Shown: positions 40,893 through 50,106, counted from the first letter of the stretch. The stretch: 64,000 nt of DNA from Ricordea florida (GCA_949710005.1 OX453279.1:9188378-9252377), one strand, 5' to 3'. The notes: generated by a model from the sequence alone, not told the origin. A program made the numbers and translations.

Positions 40893-41824
40893 AGCTCCTC
40901 CCTTACAAACCCTCGTCTCAATTCATCTTGTAAATAATATAAAACTGGTTGATTGGGTGAAAATGTACTTCTGGAAATATCATAAATCTTAATACTCCAA
41001 ATAGGATCTGTAGCTCTTCTTCTTTCACCACCTTCAAACTCGCCGGGAAATAACAAGTATCTAACTTTAACACCGGGTAGTATCCTAACCTCATCAAACC
41101 CTACTATACGTTGGTAATTTTTAGGTTTAATATCAACCTCTTTCATTTTTATGGCTTTATCAGGTTCTTTACCAGTTATTCTTGTTGGTGTATTATTCAA
41201 AGTTTTCAAAATATATGGTAATCGTTTCACCCATACTCTAGACCTTTCATCTCTGATCATTTCTTGTGCATATTGATGACTAAATAATCTTTCACCTAAT
41301 ATTCTATTTGCGTTTTCTACAAATGCTTGAGCTCTATGATTTCCAGCTTCACTTCTTTGGATTTTTACATTATGGTAATTCATAAGTTTTGTAACCTCAC
41401 CCATAAATTCTTTTCCTGGATCAACCATTAATGTTTTGGGATATTTTAATTTTCTTGAATATATTTTTTCAAAAGCTTTGGATATCTCATGACTTTCTTT
41501 TGAGGTTAATGGTTCTGCATCTTTGTATCTTGAGGCTACATCAACCACAACTAATGCGTATTTATATGTTTTTCTTCCAACTCTATCATGTGGTAAAAAT
41601 AATAAATCTGCTTGGTGAATCTGATTGGGTTTATCTACAGTCCAGTGTGGTCTAGGTATGTATTTTGGAGCTGGTAGATATATTTGCCATATTGCCTGTT
41701 TTTCTAACCATTGTTTTGCTTCATTTTCACTTACTTTTGCTTTTTCAGCTAATTTAGAGATTGCAGAATATCCTTTCCAATACCCTAAAGTTGAATAATA
41801 TATTTTTGACAATGCGGAACTCAT
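40835..41824 (-). CDS. retroviral-type (rve) integrase of Polinton 2
   Basis: 329 residues, intact. N-terminal helical region with YYSTLGYWKGYSAISKLAEKAK; DDE core with ALVVVDVASRYKDAEPL, LMVDPGKEFMG and QAFVENANR (Glu); C-terminal SH3/chromo-like region (VRYLLFPGEFEGG). It aligns with element 1's enzyme almost throughout. Its stop overlaps the polymerase end by 58 nt, and it is divergent from the capsid gene with 33 bp between ATGs. It would catalyse insertion of element ends into target DNA. Confidence 0.92.
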   Translation of the reverse strand: MSSALSKIYYSTLGYWKGYSAISKLAEKAKVSENEAKQWLEKQAIWQIYLPAPKYIPRPHWTVDKPNQIHQADLLFLPHDRVGRKTYKYALVVVDVASRYKDAEPLTSKESHEISKAFEKIYSRKLKYPKTLMVDPGKEFMGEVTKLMNYHNVKIQRSEAGNHRAQAFVENANRILGERLFSHQYAQEMIRDERSRVWVKRLPYILKTLNNTPTRITGKEPDKAIKMKEVDIKPKNYQRIVGFDEVRILPGVKVRYLLFPGEFEGGERRRATDPIWSIKIYDISRSTFSPNQPVLYYLQDELRRGFVREELQVVPFDTELPPDSVLRIQ

Positions 41825-41831
41825 TTAAAGA
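41824..41831 (+). promoter_or_regulatory. TTTAAAGA motif, major capsid gene
   Basis: 26 nt before the ATG at 41858, touching the integrase start codon on the other strand. Confidence 0.55.
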
Positions 41832-41857
41832 TTAACCAAAGTATCTTATAAATCAAT

Positions 41858-43126
41858 ATGACGTCTGAAAAAATTAATCCAAACAGAATTCCACGAGAGC
41901 CATTTGGGTTGAAAGCAGAATCAACACTGAATCGAATTACCCTCAATCCATCCACAGCTAGCCCGGGAGAAACATTATATATAAATATTCCAAAACTTTC
42001 TGAGAATTTAGTGCTTGTACCAGGAAGTGTATCTCTACTATTTGATTTAGATGTTGATGGGCATGCTAATAATACACTCGTTAATAATGTGGGTAGTAAT
42101 CTTGTATCTAGATTAAGGGTTCTTTTTGGAGGCGAAACATTACAGGATACTCAAAGATATGATCTATTTCAAACCTATCATGACTTATTTTTAACAGATG
42201 AAGAAAGAGAAGATAGATTAAAACAAGGTATTTCTTCTGTAAACATGAGAAAGCTCAGGACAAAAGCTGGTGATGGGAAAACACAAGATACAAAAGAAGT
42301 AGATCTTTCAAAAGTGCACAACACCAAGTATCGTATACCACTAAACCATCCTATTCTAAACGACCATGGAGTTTTCTATCCAAAAGCACTGGATAATCAT
42401 CTAATCTTTGAGATTACTCTTGCTCCAGTTAATAATATTGTTGTTTTTTCTGACACTACTAAAACCCCAAAATATTCAATCAAAAACCTTGAGTTAGAAT
42501 ATTCTTCCATTTCAAGTGAATACTTGGCTCGTGAGGCACAAGCAGCTTATCAGGTTGGTAAAGGATTTTTTTATGAAAATGTCACTTTACACAAAACTTT
42601 TACCTTTTCCATAGGCGGTGATGGTGTTATAAATCAACATATTAATCTACCTAGAAGATCAACGATAGGGATATTATGTTTGTTTACATTACCAACCGCG
42701 GTAGGAGCACGTGACTCTGAGAATTTTTACAATCCAGGTATAACCTCGATTAATATAGATGTTGATGGAGTACCAAATCGTTTATACTCTAAGGGAATGA
42801 TACCATCAGATCTCTGGGAGTCGGTAAAGAAACGTTTCGAGAAAGAGGTTGGTTTTGGTTCCTCCCGTTGGTCAGGTTCCTCCCGTTGGTCGGTAAAGGA
42901 AAAGGATTTTTATGCTGATAAGTTTGCCTTATGGGTTGATATGAGAACTCACCCTGATAATGGTATTCATGGAGGAGGTCTTGCATTAAACAATACTCAA
43001 GATGGTGTAAAACTAGAAATTAAAAGAAAACAAAGTGGAACTGGTACTATAACCTGTCATATGTTTGTTGTGGCTGATGCAATGATGGAGATTATGAATT
43101 CAGGTTTACGTTCCATTAAGTACTAA
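41858..43126 (+). CDS. double jelly-roll major capsid protein
   Basis: 422 residues, beta-rich, without membrane spans. Start region PREPFGLKAESTLNRITLNP, then alternating strands in two halves, as expected for the hexon-like double jelly-roll that forms icosahedral shells in Polinton/adintovirus relatives. It is followed by the packaging ATPase, the usual pairing. A short in-frame duplication (GSSRWSGSSRWS, about 42858-42891) looks recent. Element 1 lacks this gene. Assignment rests on position, size and sequence character. Confidence 0.75.
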   Translation: MTSEKINPNRIPREPFGLKAESTLNRITLNPSTASPGETLYINIPKLSENLVLVPGSVSLLFDLDVDGHANNTLVNNVGSNLVSRLRVLFGGETLQDTQRYDLFQTYHDLFLTDEEREDRLKQGISSVNMRKLRTKAGDGKTQDTKEVDLSKVHNTKYRIPLNHPILNDHGVFYPKALDNHLIFEITLAPVNNIVVFSDTTKTPKYSIKNLELEYSSISSEYLAREAQAAYQVGKGFFYENVTLHKTFTFSIGGDGVINQHINLPRRSTIGILCLFTLPTAVGARDSENFYNPGITSINIDVDGVPNRLYSKGMIPSDLWESVKKRFEKEVGFGSSRWSGSSRWSVKEKDFYADKFALWVDMRTHPDNGIHGGGLALNNTQDGVKLEIKRKQSGTGTITCHMFVVADAMMEIMNSGLRSIKY

Positions 43127-43135
43127 CTGAAGCGA

Positions 43136-43143
43136 CTTAAAAA
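43136..43143 (+). promoter_or_regulatory. CTTAAAAA motif, ATPase gene
   Basis: Variant motif 25 nt before the ATG at 43169. Confidence 0.4.
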
Positions 43144-43168
43144 CCTTTAGTTATGATACAAAAAAATC

Positions 43169-43807
43169 ATGGAAGAATTACGAGAAAAATTACCATTCCA
43201 TTGTATTATAACTGGACCAACAAATTGTGGAAAAACAAAGTATCTCATTGAACAGCTACGAGGGTCATTCCGAAAAATTTTTGATTACATTGTTTTAATA
43301 TGTCCAACTTATTCTAAAAATAAAACATATCATAATTTTGCTAGAGGAGATAAACGTTTCTTTGTATTATCACCTGATTCAAGTAATATAGATGAGATTA
43401 ATGAATTGTTAACTGATTGTCAAACTTTATTTTCTGGAACAAATACATTAATAATTTTAGATGATTGTGCTGTTTCTAATGATTTGAAAAAACGATCAAA
43501 CAAGTTTATAGATTTAGCATTCTCTGGAAGGCATCATGGATTATCAGTTTGGGTTCTAACACAGCAATTAACCTCAATAGCAAAACCATTCCGTGAAAAT
43601 GTAGCTTGTGTTGTTACTTTCCATAACCCATCACAAAAAGGCATGAAGATGTTTTTCGAAGATTATGGTGGTGATTTGGATTATGATTCATGTAAAAAAA
43701 TTATGCAATTATTAAAAAAAGAAAAATATTCTAGACTTTGTTTATCTTTACGCCACCCATTTAATTGCTATTTGGAGATCCCTGAAGTTATAAATTTAAA
43801 GACCTGA
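43169..43807 (+). CDS. FtsK/HerA-type DNA-packaging ATPase
   Basis: 212 residues. Walker A ITGPTNCGKTKYL near residue 13; Walker B TLIILDDCAV near residue 95; a downstream VWVLTQQLTSIAK segment supplies the polar sensor. The A32-like packaging ATPases of Polintons and large DNA viruses have this size and layout. They pump DNA into preformed capsids. The frame is intact and sits between capsid and 43830. Absent from element 1. Confidence 0.88.
   Translation: MEELREKLPFHCIITGPTNCGKTKYLIEQLRGSFRKIFDYIVLICPTYSKNKTYHNFARGDKRFFVLSPDSSNIDEINELLTDCQTLFSGTNTLIILDDCAVSNDLKKRSNKFIDLAFSGRHHGLSVWVLTQQLTSIAKPFRENVACVVTFHNPSQKGMKMFFEDYGGDLDYDSCKKIMQLLKKEKYSRLCLSLRHPFNCYLEIPEVINLKT
43795..43802 (+). promoter_or_regulatory. 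TTTAAAGA motif inside the ATPase 3' end
   Basis: 27 nt before the ATG at 43830, embedded in the last codons of the ATPase. Confidence 0.5.
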
Positions 43808-43829
43808 CTGTAGGGAAGAAAATTAAAAG

Positions 43830-44369
43830 ATGACAGAAGTTGAAGATTATATAGAAGAAAATACCGAAGTAAAGACTGAGGTAAAAGATAATGATGATAA
43901 TGAACTTGAAATAAAAAAAGAATCACTTGCCATTCTCGCAGCTCTTGGAACCACAAAGGAATATTTGGGGGTTGATATGAGTCTGGGTGATATAAAAAAA
44001 TTATCAGTAAAAGACATTGAAAAATATTATAATCGATATCAGGCAGTATTAGGTAAGAAAATTAATGGTGGGTTAGTAGATTCATCTCTTCAATTAGTTT
44101 CTCGAGTCATTTCTTATTTGGTTCCCGTGGATGATATTGAAGCTCTTTGTGTTGATTTGAAGAATGATGATTTGGTTAATCGCGAACTAACAAACATTTT
44201 AGGTCTTTTAGCATTGAAAGCAGGGAGATTGGCTGCACTTGCTAGTGGTATATTTCAGGTTGTCAAACACATAAAATTCAAAAAAGTACAGGAAGTTACA
44301 AGTAAAAAAAATATAGATGATTCCAACAAAACTGAGCAAGCTGATGATGGGTATGATACTGTACACTAA
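43830..44369 (+). CDS. conserved Polinton protein of unknown function
   Basis: 179 residues. Acidic N-terminus (EVEDYIEENTEVKTEVKDND), central conserved VKDIEKYYNRYQAVLGKKINGGLVDSS, and a helical C-terminal half with LLALKAGRLAALASGIF. Full-length version of element 1's truncated 9427-9872 gene. No known domain recognised. Its place after the ATPase suggests a virion or assembly role. Confidence 0.65.
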   Translation: MTEVEDYIEENTEVKTEVKDNDDNELEIKKESLAILAALGTTKEYLGVDMSLGDIKKLSVKDIEKYYNRYQAVLGKKINGGLVDSSLQLVSRVISYLVPVDDIEALCVDLKNDDLVNRELTNILGLLALKAGRLAALASGIFQVVKHIKFKKVQEVTSKKNIDDSNKTEQADDGYDTVH

Positions 44370-44380
44370 GCACGATATGA

Positions 44381-44388
44381 TTTAAAGA
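44381..44388 (+). promoter_or_regulatory. TTTAAAGA motif
   Basis: 22 nt before the ATG at 44411. An ATG at 44396 would leave only 7 nt. Confidence 0.55.
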
Positions 44389-44410
44389 TTTCTTAATGAT
44401 ATGTAAAATA

Positions 44411-44848
44411 ATGTCTGAAGAAGTTGTTGAGCAAATTACAAGAGATCCACCAAAAGAAGAGCAAAAAACCACAAATAATACTTCAAAAAAGAGGGAGAAA
44501 GATCCTAAAAAAGTAGCAGCTGGTAAAAAATTAGCTGAATATAATAAAAAAGCAAAAGAAGCATTAGCAAGAGAGACCAAGCGTGTGGAGGAGCAAATGA
44601 AACAGGAGGAAAATTCCAATGAAGAAGAGACCACAAAAGCATGGCTTCCAGAGCTATCTTTTACAACTGTATTATCCATTGTAGGAATAGGGTTTACAGC
44701 ATTTGATATGTTTATGAGATACCGACAAAAGGAGGATGATAAAAACAGAATACCTGATTTATCTCAAGTTCCAACTAAAGTTCCACCCATAAATATTAAT
44801 GTACCACAACCACCACAACCAGCTCCACCGAAAATGGGGATGATATGA
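44411..44848 (+). CDS. conserved Polinton membrane protein, Lys-rich head
   Basis: 145 residues, counterpart of element 1's 12066 gene. Shares EEVVEQITRDP, DPKKVAAGKKLAEYNKKAKEAL and a WLPELSF block before the membrane span (VLSIVGIGFTAFDMFM). The tail is Pro-rich (PQPPQPAPP). The start at 44411 is chosen by matching element 1 and by motif spacing. Confidence 0.65.
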   Translation: MSEEVVEQITRDPPKEEQKTTNNTSKKREKDPKKVAAGKKLAEYNKKAKEALARETKRVEEQMKQEENSNEEETTKAWLPELSFTTVLSIVGIGFTAFDMFMRYRQKEDDKNRIPDLSQVPTKVPPININVPQPPQPAPPKMGMI

Positions 44849-44856
44849 TTTAAAGA
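44849..44856 (+). promoter_or_regulatory. TTTAAAGA motif
   Basis: 25 nt before the ATG at 44882. The surrounding GATATGATTTAAAGATTTCTTA is repeated from 44374. Confidence 0.55.
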
Positions 44857-44881
44857 TTTCTTACTGATACAGTAAAAAATT

Positions 44882-45100
44882 ATGTCAAACGAAAACAAAC
44901 TTGTGAAAACTGTTACTGATTCTGCAGTCCTTATTGGATTAGCAGCTGGAGTTGGATATATAGCTAAAAAGGCTATGAAAGAATCATTTATGAACGATCC
45001 ATCCTCAAATATTACAAATTATGCTAAATGGGTAGCTGTCCTGTCCGGTAGTATGTATCTAAAAACATATTTAGAGGAACAAAAGATTTTACCAAATTAA
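44882..45100 (+). CDS. conserved small two-span membrane protein
   Basis: 72 residues, almost collinear with element 1's 12527 product. Shares KLVKTVTDSAVLIGLAAGVGY, DPSSNITNY and MYLKTYLEEQKILP. Two hydrophobic spans. Function unknown. Confidence 0.75.
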   Translation: MSNENKLVKTVTDSAVLIGLAAGVGYIAKKAMKESFMNDPSSNITNYAKWVAVLSGSMYLKTYLEEQKILPN

Positions 45101-45103
45101 GGA

Positions 45104-45111
45104 TTTATAGA
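45104..45111 (+). promoter_or_regulatory. TTTATAGA motif variant
   Basis: 20 nt before the ATG at 45132. Confidence 0.35.
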
Positions 45112-45131
45112 CCTAGGCGAAGCGAAGAAAC

Positions 45132-45524
45132 ATGTTAACAATAGCAATGATGGTTGGAGGAGCTATTTTGAATGCGACTACATTTGTTGGTGGTTCATAT
45201 CTTGCAAAATATCTCTCAGGTGATAAAACAGATACAGAAAAAATACGACATGATAAGGCATTAGAAAAATATCAAAAAGATTATGAAGAATATCAGGAAA
45301 ATAGACAGAAAATAATTGATTGGAAAGAACAACAAAAGGATGCAAAATATCAGGCATCAAAAAATATTTCGAATACAGATGAAGCTTTAGAATTGTATAG
45401 TAAAACACATGAACCAAAATTTGCGGATTATTATAGACCTAGTGACAATCAAAAGATGGGTGAAATGGTATATGTAGGTAGTGGTATGTTGGCATTAGGT
45501 TATGCGGTTAGTAAATTCTTTTAG
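45132..45524 (+). CDS. conserved two-span protein with central coiled coil
   Basis: 130 residues, counterpart of element 1's 12982 gene. N-terminal hydrophobic segment, RHDKALEKYQKDYEEYQENR helix, FADYYRPSDNQ turn, C-terminal membrane span. No neighbour equivalent to element 1's 12751 gene lies between it and 44882. Confidence 0.7.
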   Translation: MLTIAMMVGGAILNATTFVGGSYLAKYLSGDKTDTEKIRHDKALEKYQKDYEEYQENRQKIIDWKEQQKDAKYQASKNISNTDEALELYSKTHEPKFADYYRPSDNQKMGEMVYVGSGMLALGYAVSKFF

Positions 45525-45542
45525 AAAAATGTTTGTGATTAA

Positions 45543-45550
45543 TTTAAAGA
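45543..45550 (+). promoter_or_regulatory. TTTAAAGA motif
   Basis: 24 nt before the ATG at 45575. Confidence 0.55.
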
Positions 45551-45574
45551 TTTCTCACTAATTGGTAAAAAATC

Positions 45575-46783
45575 ATGGCAGAAGATATACCATTAGATGA
45601 TTTACCAAAAGGATCTGATGATGATTATAATGATGATGAAGATAATACATTTTATCAAAGCCCAAATACATCCACAACTCATCTAGATTATCCCGGTTAT
45701 GATGAATATGAAGAGGGAGGTTCAAAAGAAAGACCTATACCACCTCATGATAAATATGATGATAGGAGAGAAGCAGGACAATATATCAAACGTTTTTTCC
45801 CTAATTACGACCCTACTAATTCATCATTTAATGTAACATTTGGAGAAGATGGTAGTTTAATCGCAAAATTAAGTGGTAGGGGTGATGCTGCACCACATAT
45901 ATTGGTTGATAAATATGGGAAGATTTTGCTTGATAAATTACCAATCACCTTTAGAAAAGAACTGGGTGCTGATTATGAAACTATGCTCACGAAATATAAT
46001 GACGTTGTGTCACAATTGAATGAAGCTAATGAAAAAAATAAGGAATTAAATAATATTGCGGATGGATTGGAGGCAACCATAAAAGTATATCCGCAAGAGA
46101 TAGATCGCTATATTGAAAAAGAAAAAGAACTGCGTGAATTCATTGAGAGACAGCAGGTAGAAAAAGCTGAAAATAAAAGTCTTTTTGATGCAACTGTTAA
46201 ACAAAATATAGAATTAAAAATACAAGGAGAGAAACTTTTGAGTGAAACAAAATTATACAAAGAAGAAATAGATAAATACAAGAAGGGTAAATCCAATTTA
46301 ACAAAGTTAGAACAAAGTAATGAACGTTTACAATCAGAGGTTGATAAATTAAGAGAACAAATTAGAAATAATATAATCTCAAGTGAAGAACAAATATCAG
46401 ATATCGAGAGTCGAAAAGATGAAATATTTAAAAATGTACCATTACGAGAGAGGTTAAAGTATATCTTCAAAAAGTATGGTTTTACAGTCTTTTCTGTTAT
46501 GAGTGCTGTAGGTATAATAATCGGTGTTATAGTTTCTAATCTTTCTAAAGGTCTAAAAACATTAGGTAAAGGTGTTGGTAATGGTTTGAAAACTCTAGGT
46601 AAAAAACTTGGTGAAATATTGCCAGGAATGGTTGGTGCAATAGTTAGCTTTCTATTCAAAACAGCAGGTGAGGTTATTGGATTTTTAGGTAAGAATGCTT
46701 GGTTGTTGATATTAGCTGTGGTTCTATATTTTGTGGAGCAACTGAAGGGAGGAACACAATTTAAAAACAAAAAGAGGGGATAA
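45575..46783 (+). CDS. conserved coiled-coil protein with membrane-active C-terminus
   Basis: 402 residues, counterpart of element 1's 13424 gene and about 80 residues longer, mainly in the coiled coil (about 145-285). The last roughly 110 residues (from LRERLKYIFKKYGFTVFSVM) match closely, with the amphipathic LGKGVGNGLKTLGKKLGEI repeats and a final membrane span. Faster change in the coiled coil than in the C-terminus suggests the C-terminus is the functional core. Confidence 0.75.
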   Translation: MAEDIPLDDLPKGSDDDYNDDEDNTFYQSPNTSTTHLDYPGYDEYEEGGSKERPIPPHDKYDDRREAGQYIKRFFPNYDPTNSSFNVTFGEDGSLIAKLSGRGDAAPHILVDKYGKILLDKLPITFRKELGADYETMLTKYNDVVSQLNEANEKNKELNNIADGLEATIKVYPQEIDRYIEKEKELREFIERQQVEKAENKSLFDATVKQNIELKIQGEKLLSETKLYKEEIDKYKKGKSNLTKLEQSNERLQSEVDKLREQIRNNIISSEEQISDIESRKDEIFKNVPLRERLKYIFKKYGFTVFSVMSAVGIIIGVIVSNLSKGLKTLGKGVGNGLKTLGKKLGEILPGMVGAIVSFLFKTAGEVIGFLGKNAWLLILAVVLYFVEQLKGGTQFKNKKRG

Positions 46784-46802
46784 GTAAAAAACCCAAAAGA
46801 AC

Positions 46803-47201
46803 ATGAATGATCGATGTAAGGAGGAAATAATTTTTTTATCTATCACAATGTTAACAACAGAAACAACAATTTATCTGGATCCACCATTATATAATGTAAA
46901 AGAGATACAAATGTTAGATTTTTCTGATATTAACACAACTTATGAAAATGATTTGTACTTAATGTGTGATCTTATTGAACCAAAGTCATCATATTACAAC
47001 CGCATCCCTCATGGTGAAAATGTAGAACTCAACCCATCACAATTATTAGCTGTTATTCCTTCTAAAAAGTATCCAAGTTTAAGAATTATACAAACTAAAA
47101 AACCTTTGAACTACTTTACATTATGGATTCAAGATAAAAATGGAACAAAGTTAATTTCTGATACCGTACGCATTCGAATCAATTTAAAGATAACATGTTG
47201 A
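46803..47201 (+). CDS. minor capsid/penton-like candidate, internally shortened
   Basis: 132 residues. The start (TTETTIYLDPP...EIQMLDF) and the end (LYLMCDLIEPKSSYY to the last strand) match element 1's 210-residue product, but about 90 residues between them are missing. The frame stays open. The removed part would take several strands out of a jelly-roll, so the product may not fold normally. The LSIT before the second Met (46848) is shared with element 1 and supports the upstream start. Confidence 0.5.
   Translation: MNDRCKEEIIFLSITMLTTETTIYLDPPLYNVKEIQMLDFSDINTTYENDLYLMCDLIEPKSSYYNRIPHGENVELNPSQLLAVIPSKKYPSLRIIQTKKPLNYFTLWIQDKNGTKLISDTVRIRINLKITC
47183..47190 (+). promoter_or_regulatory. 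TTTAAAGA motif
   Basis: 29 nt before the ATG at 47220, within the last codons of the preceding gene. Confidence 0.5.
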
Positions 47202-47219
47202 GTAGTAAAAAAATACAAT

Positions 47220-47816
47220 ATGGATGAGTACAATAGAATTTATCCACAATTACCTAATAATGTCGATCCAGTTAATTTCAGACTGCAAAAATCGAGTGAA
47301 GTATTACAAAATCTTGAGAAAGAAATTAAACATTATGAAGATGTAAGGAAAAAATACAATAGAGCAAGAGGAATATTTACAAAAATCAGTGTTTTTAGTG
47401 GGGTGATTTCAATCATTCTATCTGCAAGCGGCCTTGGAACTTCTCTTTCCGGTTTTGGAGCCATTATTGGTGTTCCGTTGGGTGTTGTCGGTGGAATTTG
47501 TGGTGGAGTATCTGTTGGATTCGGTGCAGCCTCAAAAAGACTTTCAAATAAAGTTAGCAAACATGAACAGACCGCTTCTATAGCAAAATCAAAATTAAAC
47601 ACCATTAACGATTTGGTTTCAAAAGCTTTGAAAGATAATACCATATCTGATCAAGAATTTTCCATAATTTTAGCAGAGTTGGAAAAGTTTCAAAAACTAA
47701 AACTAGAAATCCGACAAAAATTAAGGAGAGATACACAAAAAAACTTAAACATGTCACAGATAAGGAGAGAAGTTCGAGCAGATTTATTAAAAGAGTTAAC
47801 AACTCCCACACATTAA
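47220..47816 (+). CDS. conserved Polinton hydrophobic/helical protein
   Basis: 198 residues, counterpart of element 1's 15059 gene. N-terminal helix, glycine-rich hydrophobic region (about 55-105), conserved SKLNTINDLVSKALKDNTISDQEFS, charged coiled-coil tail. Role unknown, possibly a membrane-interacting virion component. Confidence 0.7.
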   Translation: MDEYNRIYPQLPNNVDPVNFRLQKSSEVLQNLEKEIKHYEDVRKKYNRARGIFTKISVFSGVISIILSASGLGTSLSGFGAIIGVPLGVVGGICGGVSVGFGAASKRLSNKVSKHEQTASIAKSKLNTINDLVSKALKDNTISDQEFSIILAELEKFQKLKLEIRQKLRRDTQKNLNMSQIRREVRADLLKELTTPTH

Positions 47817-47884
47817 AAATTTCATATGAGAGAACTGATGTGGGATGTAATTGTTTTGCTGGTATTAGAAAAGAACGGTATTGA

Positions 47885-47892
47885 TTTAAAAA
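47885..47892 (+). promoter_or_regulatory. TTTAAAAA motif variant
   Basis: 27 nt before the ATG at 47920. Confidence 0.4.
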
Positions 47893-47919
47893 CATCCTAT
47901 TATCAACGTAAATAATAAG

Positions 47920-49476
47920 ATGACACTCAAGGATTTCAAAAATAGGTACCCAAAGGCAAACCTTGATAAATTTACATTTGTGAATGATTCATATGGAGGA
48001 TATATTAGGTGGAAAGTTAATGGTACAACAATAATGTCAAATGATGATCCTACTGGAAAAACCTGGACTGATGACCTGCCGCATAATTTGAAAATATTAT
48101 TATTGGAAGATTTAGGCTTGGCTAGAGGTGAATTTAGTTCGTTTCCAAAAAGTTTATCCACAACCATTCGATCTTACCCAATACCTGCTATTAATTTTGA
48201 TGACTTTACAACTGATGTGACAAAAATGCTAACCTCTCTAGATATATACGTTTCAAATACGAAAAAATTCACAGCAAAAATGCGTAATGTTTTTACCAAT
48301 CAAGTTGTAACATTCAATTCTGGAAAGGAGGGTAGAAAATGGTTAAACACACCAGATATGAATTATTGGCCACAACAACTTAATTTTGCAGTATGGTGTT
48401 CAACTTCTGGATGTGGTATAAGTCTTTTTGAAAGTCTAAATTATCCTAAAGTAGTGAATAGTTTTATAAAGTTTCATATATATTTCACAATAAGACGAAT
48501 ATTGTATGAGTTGAAACTGCCTTTACCTGATGAACAACCTTTTGTGATAAATAATAACCCATATAATAAAGTAGCATATAAACGATTGTGTACTGAATTC
48601 GGAATTGCTAATAATTCTGATTTTAGATGGAAAGGTGGAAGAAACAACGGGTTGGGAGATATATTCCTTGATTATGGTGCTGGATTTCAAGGGAAAGGAG
48701 GAGGTTATCAAAATGAATATATTATAAGAAATTATGATAAAGAAGCAAATCAATGGCCTGGTGAAGGTGGTAAATTTTCTGATGATGGTGGTAAGAAAGA
48801 AAAAGGAAATTTAATCTCATTCATACGAAATGATGTATTTGGTGATTACAAATATGCTTGGTTTATCCCAACTAGTGGTTATGGAGTAACTAAATCTGGG
48901 CTTGGTAGATTGAATCGATCAGCAGAAGCTTTTGTTTACTGTATTTTGGGAGCGCAAGCTAACACTAGAAATTCGATTTATGGTAATGGTGGTGGAGCCA
49001 TTGAAACACAACAAGAATTCTTATCTTTATTTGAAAGTAGTGTTATAGAGAATGATATTTCTAATTCGATTAAAAATTATCAAAAAGCTGTACAGGAATC
49101 GAAATTACGACTTGATTTAGCTATTGCTCCTGGTGTATGGTTAATGCCAAGTAATATGATTATAAATACAGAGAGTGTGGTTGGATATAATAACAAACTT
49201 ATGAAAGCTACTGGTTATATGAAGTTTGGGGTTAATAATTCCTTAAACACAGAGGTAAAACAGGTTGGAATAAGTCATAACTTAGGATCTTCAAAAATAA
49301 AGTTACCTCATTCAATAGTTGAAACAAACCTAAAAACAAAACCAAAATCTACAACTCTAAATGAAGGGAATGACTTAAGCAAGCAACATGAAACCAATCC
49401 ACAAAGCGAACATGAAGTGCGTATATTATCAATCATAGTTTTAGCTGGTGGATTAGTATGGTATCTATTTCGATAA
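47920..49476 (+). CDS. large conserved Polinton protein with C-terminal membrane anchor
   Basis: 518 residues, matching element 1's 15732 product end to end apart from a variable stretch of about 60 residues before the anchor. The anchor is LSIIVLAGGLVWYLFR. Conserved blocks include YGGYIRWK, PDMNYWPQQLNFAVWC, SDFRWKGGRN and APGVWLMPSNMIINTES. The pattern of a large ectodomain with a tail anchor fits a virion membrane or surface protein; no enzyme motif is seen. Confidence 0.75.
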   Translation: MTLKDFKNRYPKANLDKFTFVNDSYGGYIRWKVNGTTIMSNDDPTGKTWTDDLPHNLKILLLEDLGLARGEFSSFPKSLSTTIRSYPIPAINFDDFTTDVTKMLTSLDIYVSNTKKFTAKMRNVFTNQVVTFNSGKEGRKWLNTPDMNYWPQQLNFAVWCSTSGCGISLFESLNYPKVVNSFIKFHIYFTIRRILYELKLPLPDEQPFVINNNPYNKVAYKRLCTEFGIANNSDFRWKGGRNNGLGDIFLDYGAGFQGKGGGYQNEYIIRNYDKEANQWPGEGGKFSDDGGKKEKGNLISFIRNDVFGDYKYAWFIPTSGYGVTKSGLGRLNRSAEAFVYCILGAQANTRNSIYGNGGGAIETQQEFLSLFESSVIENDISNSIKNYQKAVQESKLRLDLAIAPGVWLMPSNMIINTESVVGYNNKLMKATGYMKFGVNNSLNTEVKQVGISHNLGSSKIKLPHSIVETNLKTKPKSTTLNEGNDLSKQHETNPQSEHEVRILSIIVLAGGLVWYLFR

Positions 49477-49490
49477 ATTTTATATATTTT

Positions 49491-49520
49491 GTTATGTAAC
49501 ACATATAAGCGTTATATAAC
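49491..49520. terminator. hairpin between convergent genes
   Basis: GTTATGTAAC and GTTATATAAC pair over 10 positions (one G-U) with a 10-base loop, directly abutting the stop of the minus-strand gene. Same position as the element 1 hairpin at 17293-17317. Confidence 0.5.
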
Positions 49521-50054
49521 TTAATCTTCTCCCCATAACTCTTTCAAAAACTTTAACCCCTCAATATCAATACACCAATCTAAATACCTATCTGGATGCC
49601 ATGCTGCAGCCATTATATCATCATACAAATCATTATAGAAATCACGTTTATGTAATATCTTATAATTATTTACATATATATCAACTTCAAATGAATCAAT
49701 AATAAAATTATCCACATTATATTTTCTCTGCCGTTTATACTTTCTATTCGCAAAATATAATATATCTTCAGCAAACATATCACTTTTTATACCATTAGAT
49801 GTAAAATTTATTAAATCATCTGTAAAAGAAAAATACATTGCATCACCATCATAATCAATAAAACAAATCGTAAACTCAATTTCTTCTTCATAATAAGCAA
49901 AACAAATATTTTTTAAGATTTTTGATAATAAATCTGTTTTAATTGATTCCATAAATTCATTAATAATTAGTTTTTTTTCATTTATATATTCTAACTTAAT
50001 CTTTTTTAATTTTTTATAAATATACCCATTAACACATTCATGTTTAAATATCAT
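49521..50054 (-). CDS. hypothetical protein with C-terminal WHPDR motif
   Basis: 177 residues. Acidic and aromatic-rich, C-terminal block DDIMAAAWHPDRYLDWCIDIEG shared with element 1's 10222 product. The rest is too diverged to align by eye. In element 2 the gene sits at the right end on the minus strand. Function unknown. Confidence 0.6.
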   Translation of the reverse strand: MIFKHECVNGYIYKKLKKIKLEYINEKKLIINEFMESIKTDLLSKILKNICFAYYEEEIEFTICFIDYDGDAMYFSFTDDLINFTSNGIKSDMFAEDILYFANRKYKRQRKYNVDNFIIDSFEVDIYVNNYKILHKRDFYNDLYDDIMAAAWHPDRYLDWCIDIEGLKFLKELWGED

Positions 50055-50078
50055 TACTTTTTTTATTTATTTTTTTTA

Positions 50079-50086
50079 TCTTTAAA
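50079..50086 (-). promoter_or_regulatory. TTTAAAGA motif
   Basis: 24 nt before the minus-strand ATG at 50054. Confidence 0.55.
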
Positions 50087-50106
50087 TTAAAATTAAAATT
50101 CATTTT

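Noticed and set aside
46108-46770. long open frame opposite the coiled-coil gene (and similarly 13972-14637, 15181-15567, 16907-17464)
   Set aside because: Shadow frames of conserved genes on the other strand. They lack protein-like conservation between the two elements beyond what the sense genes impose.
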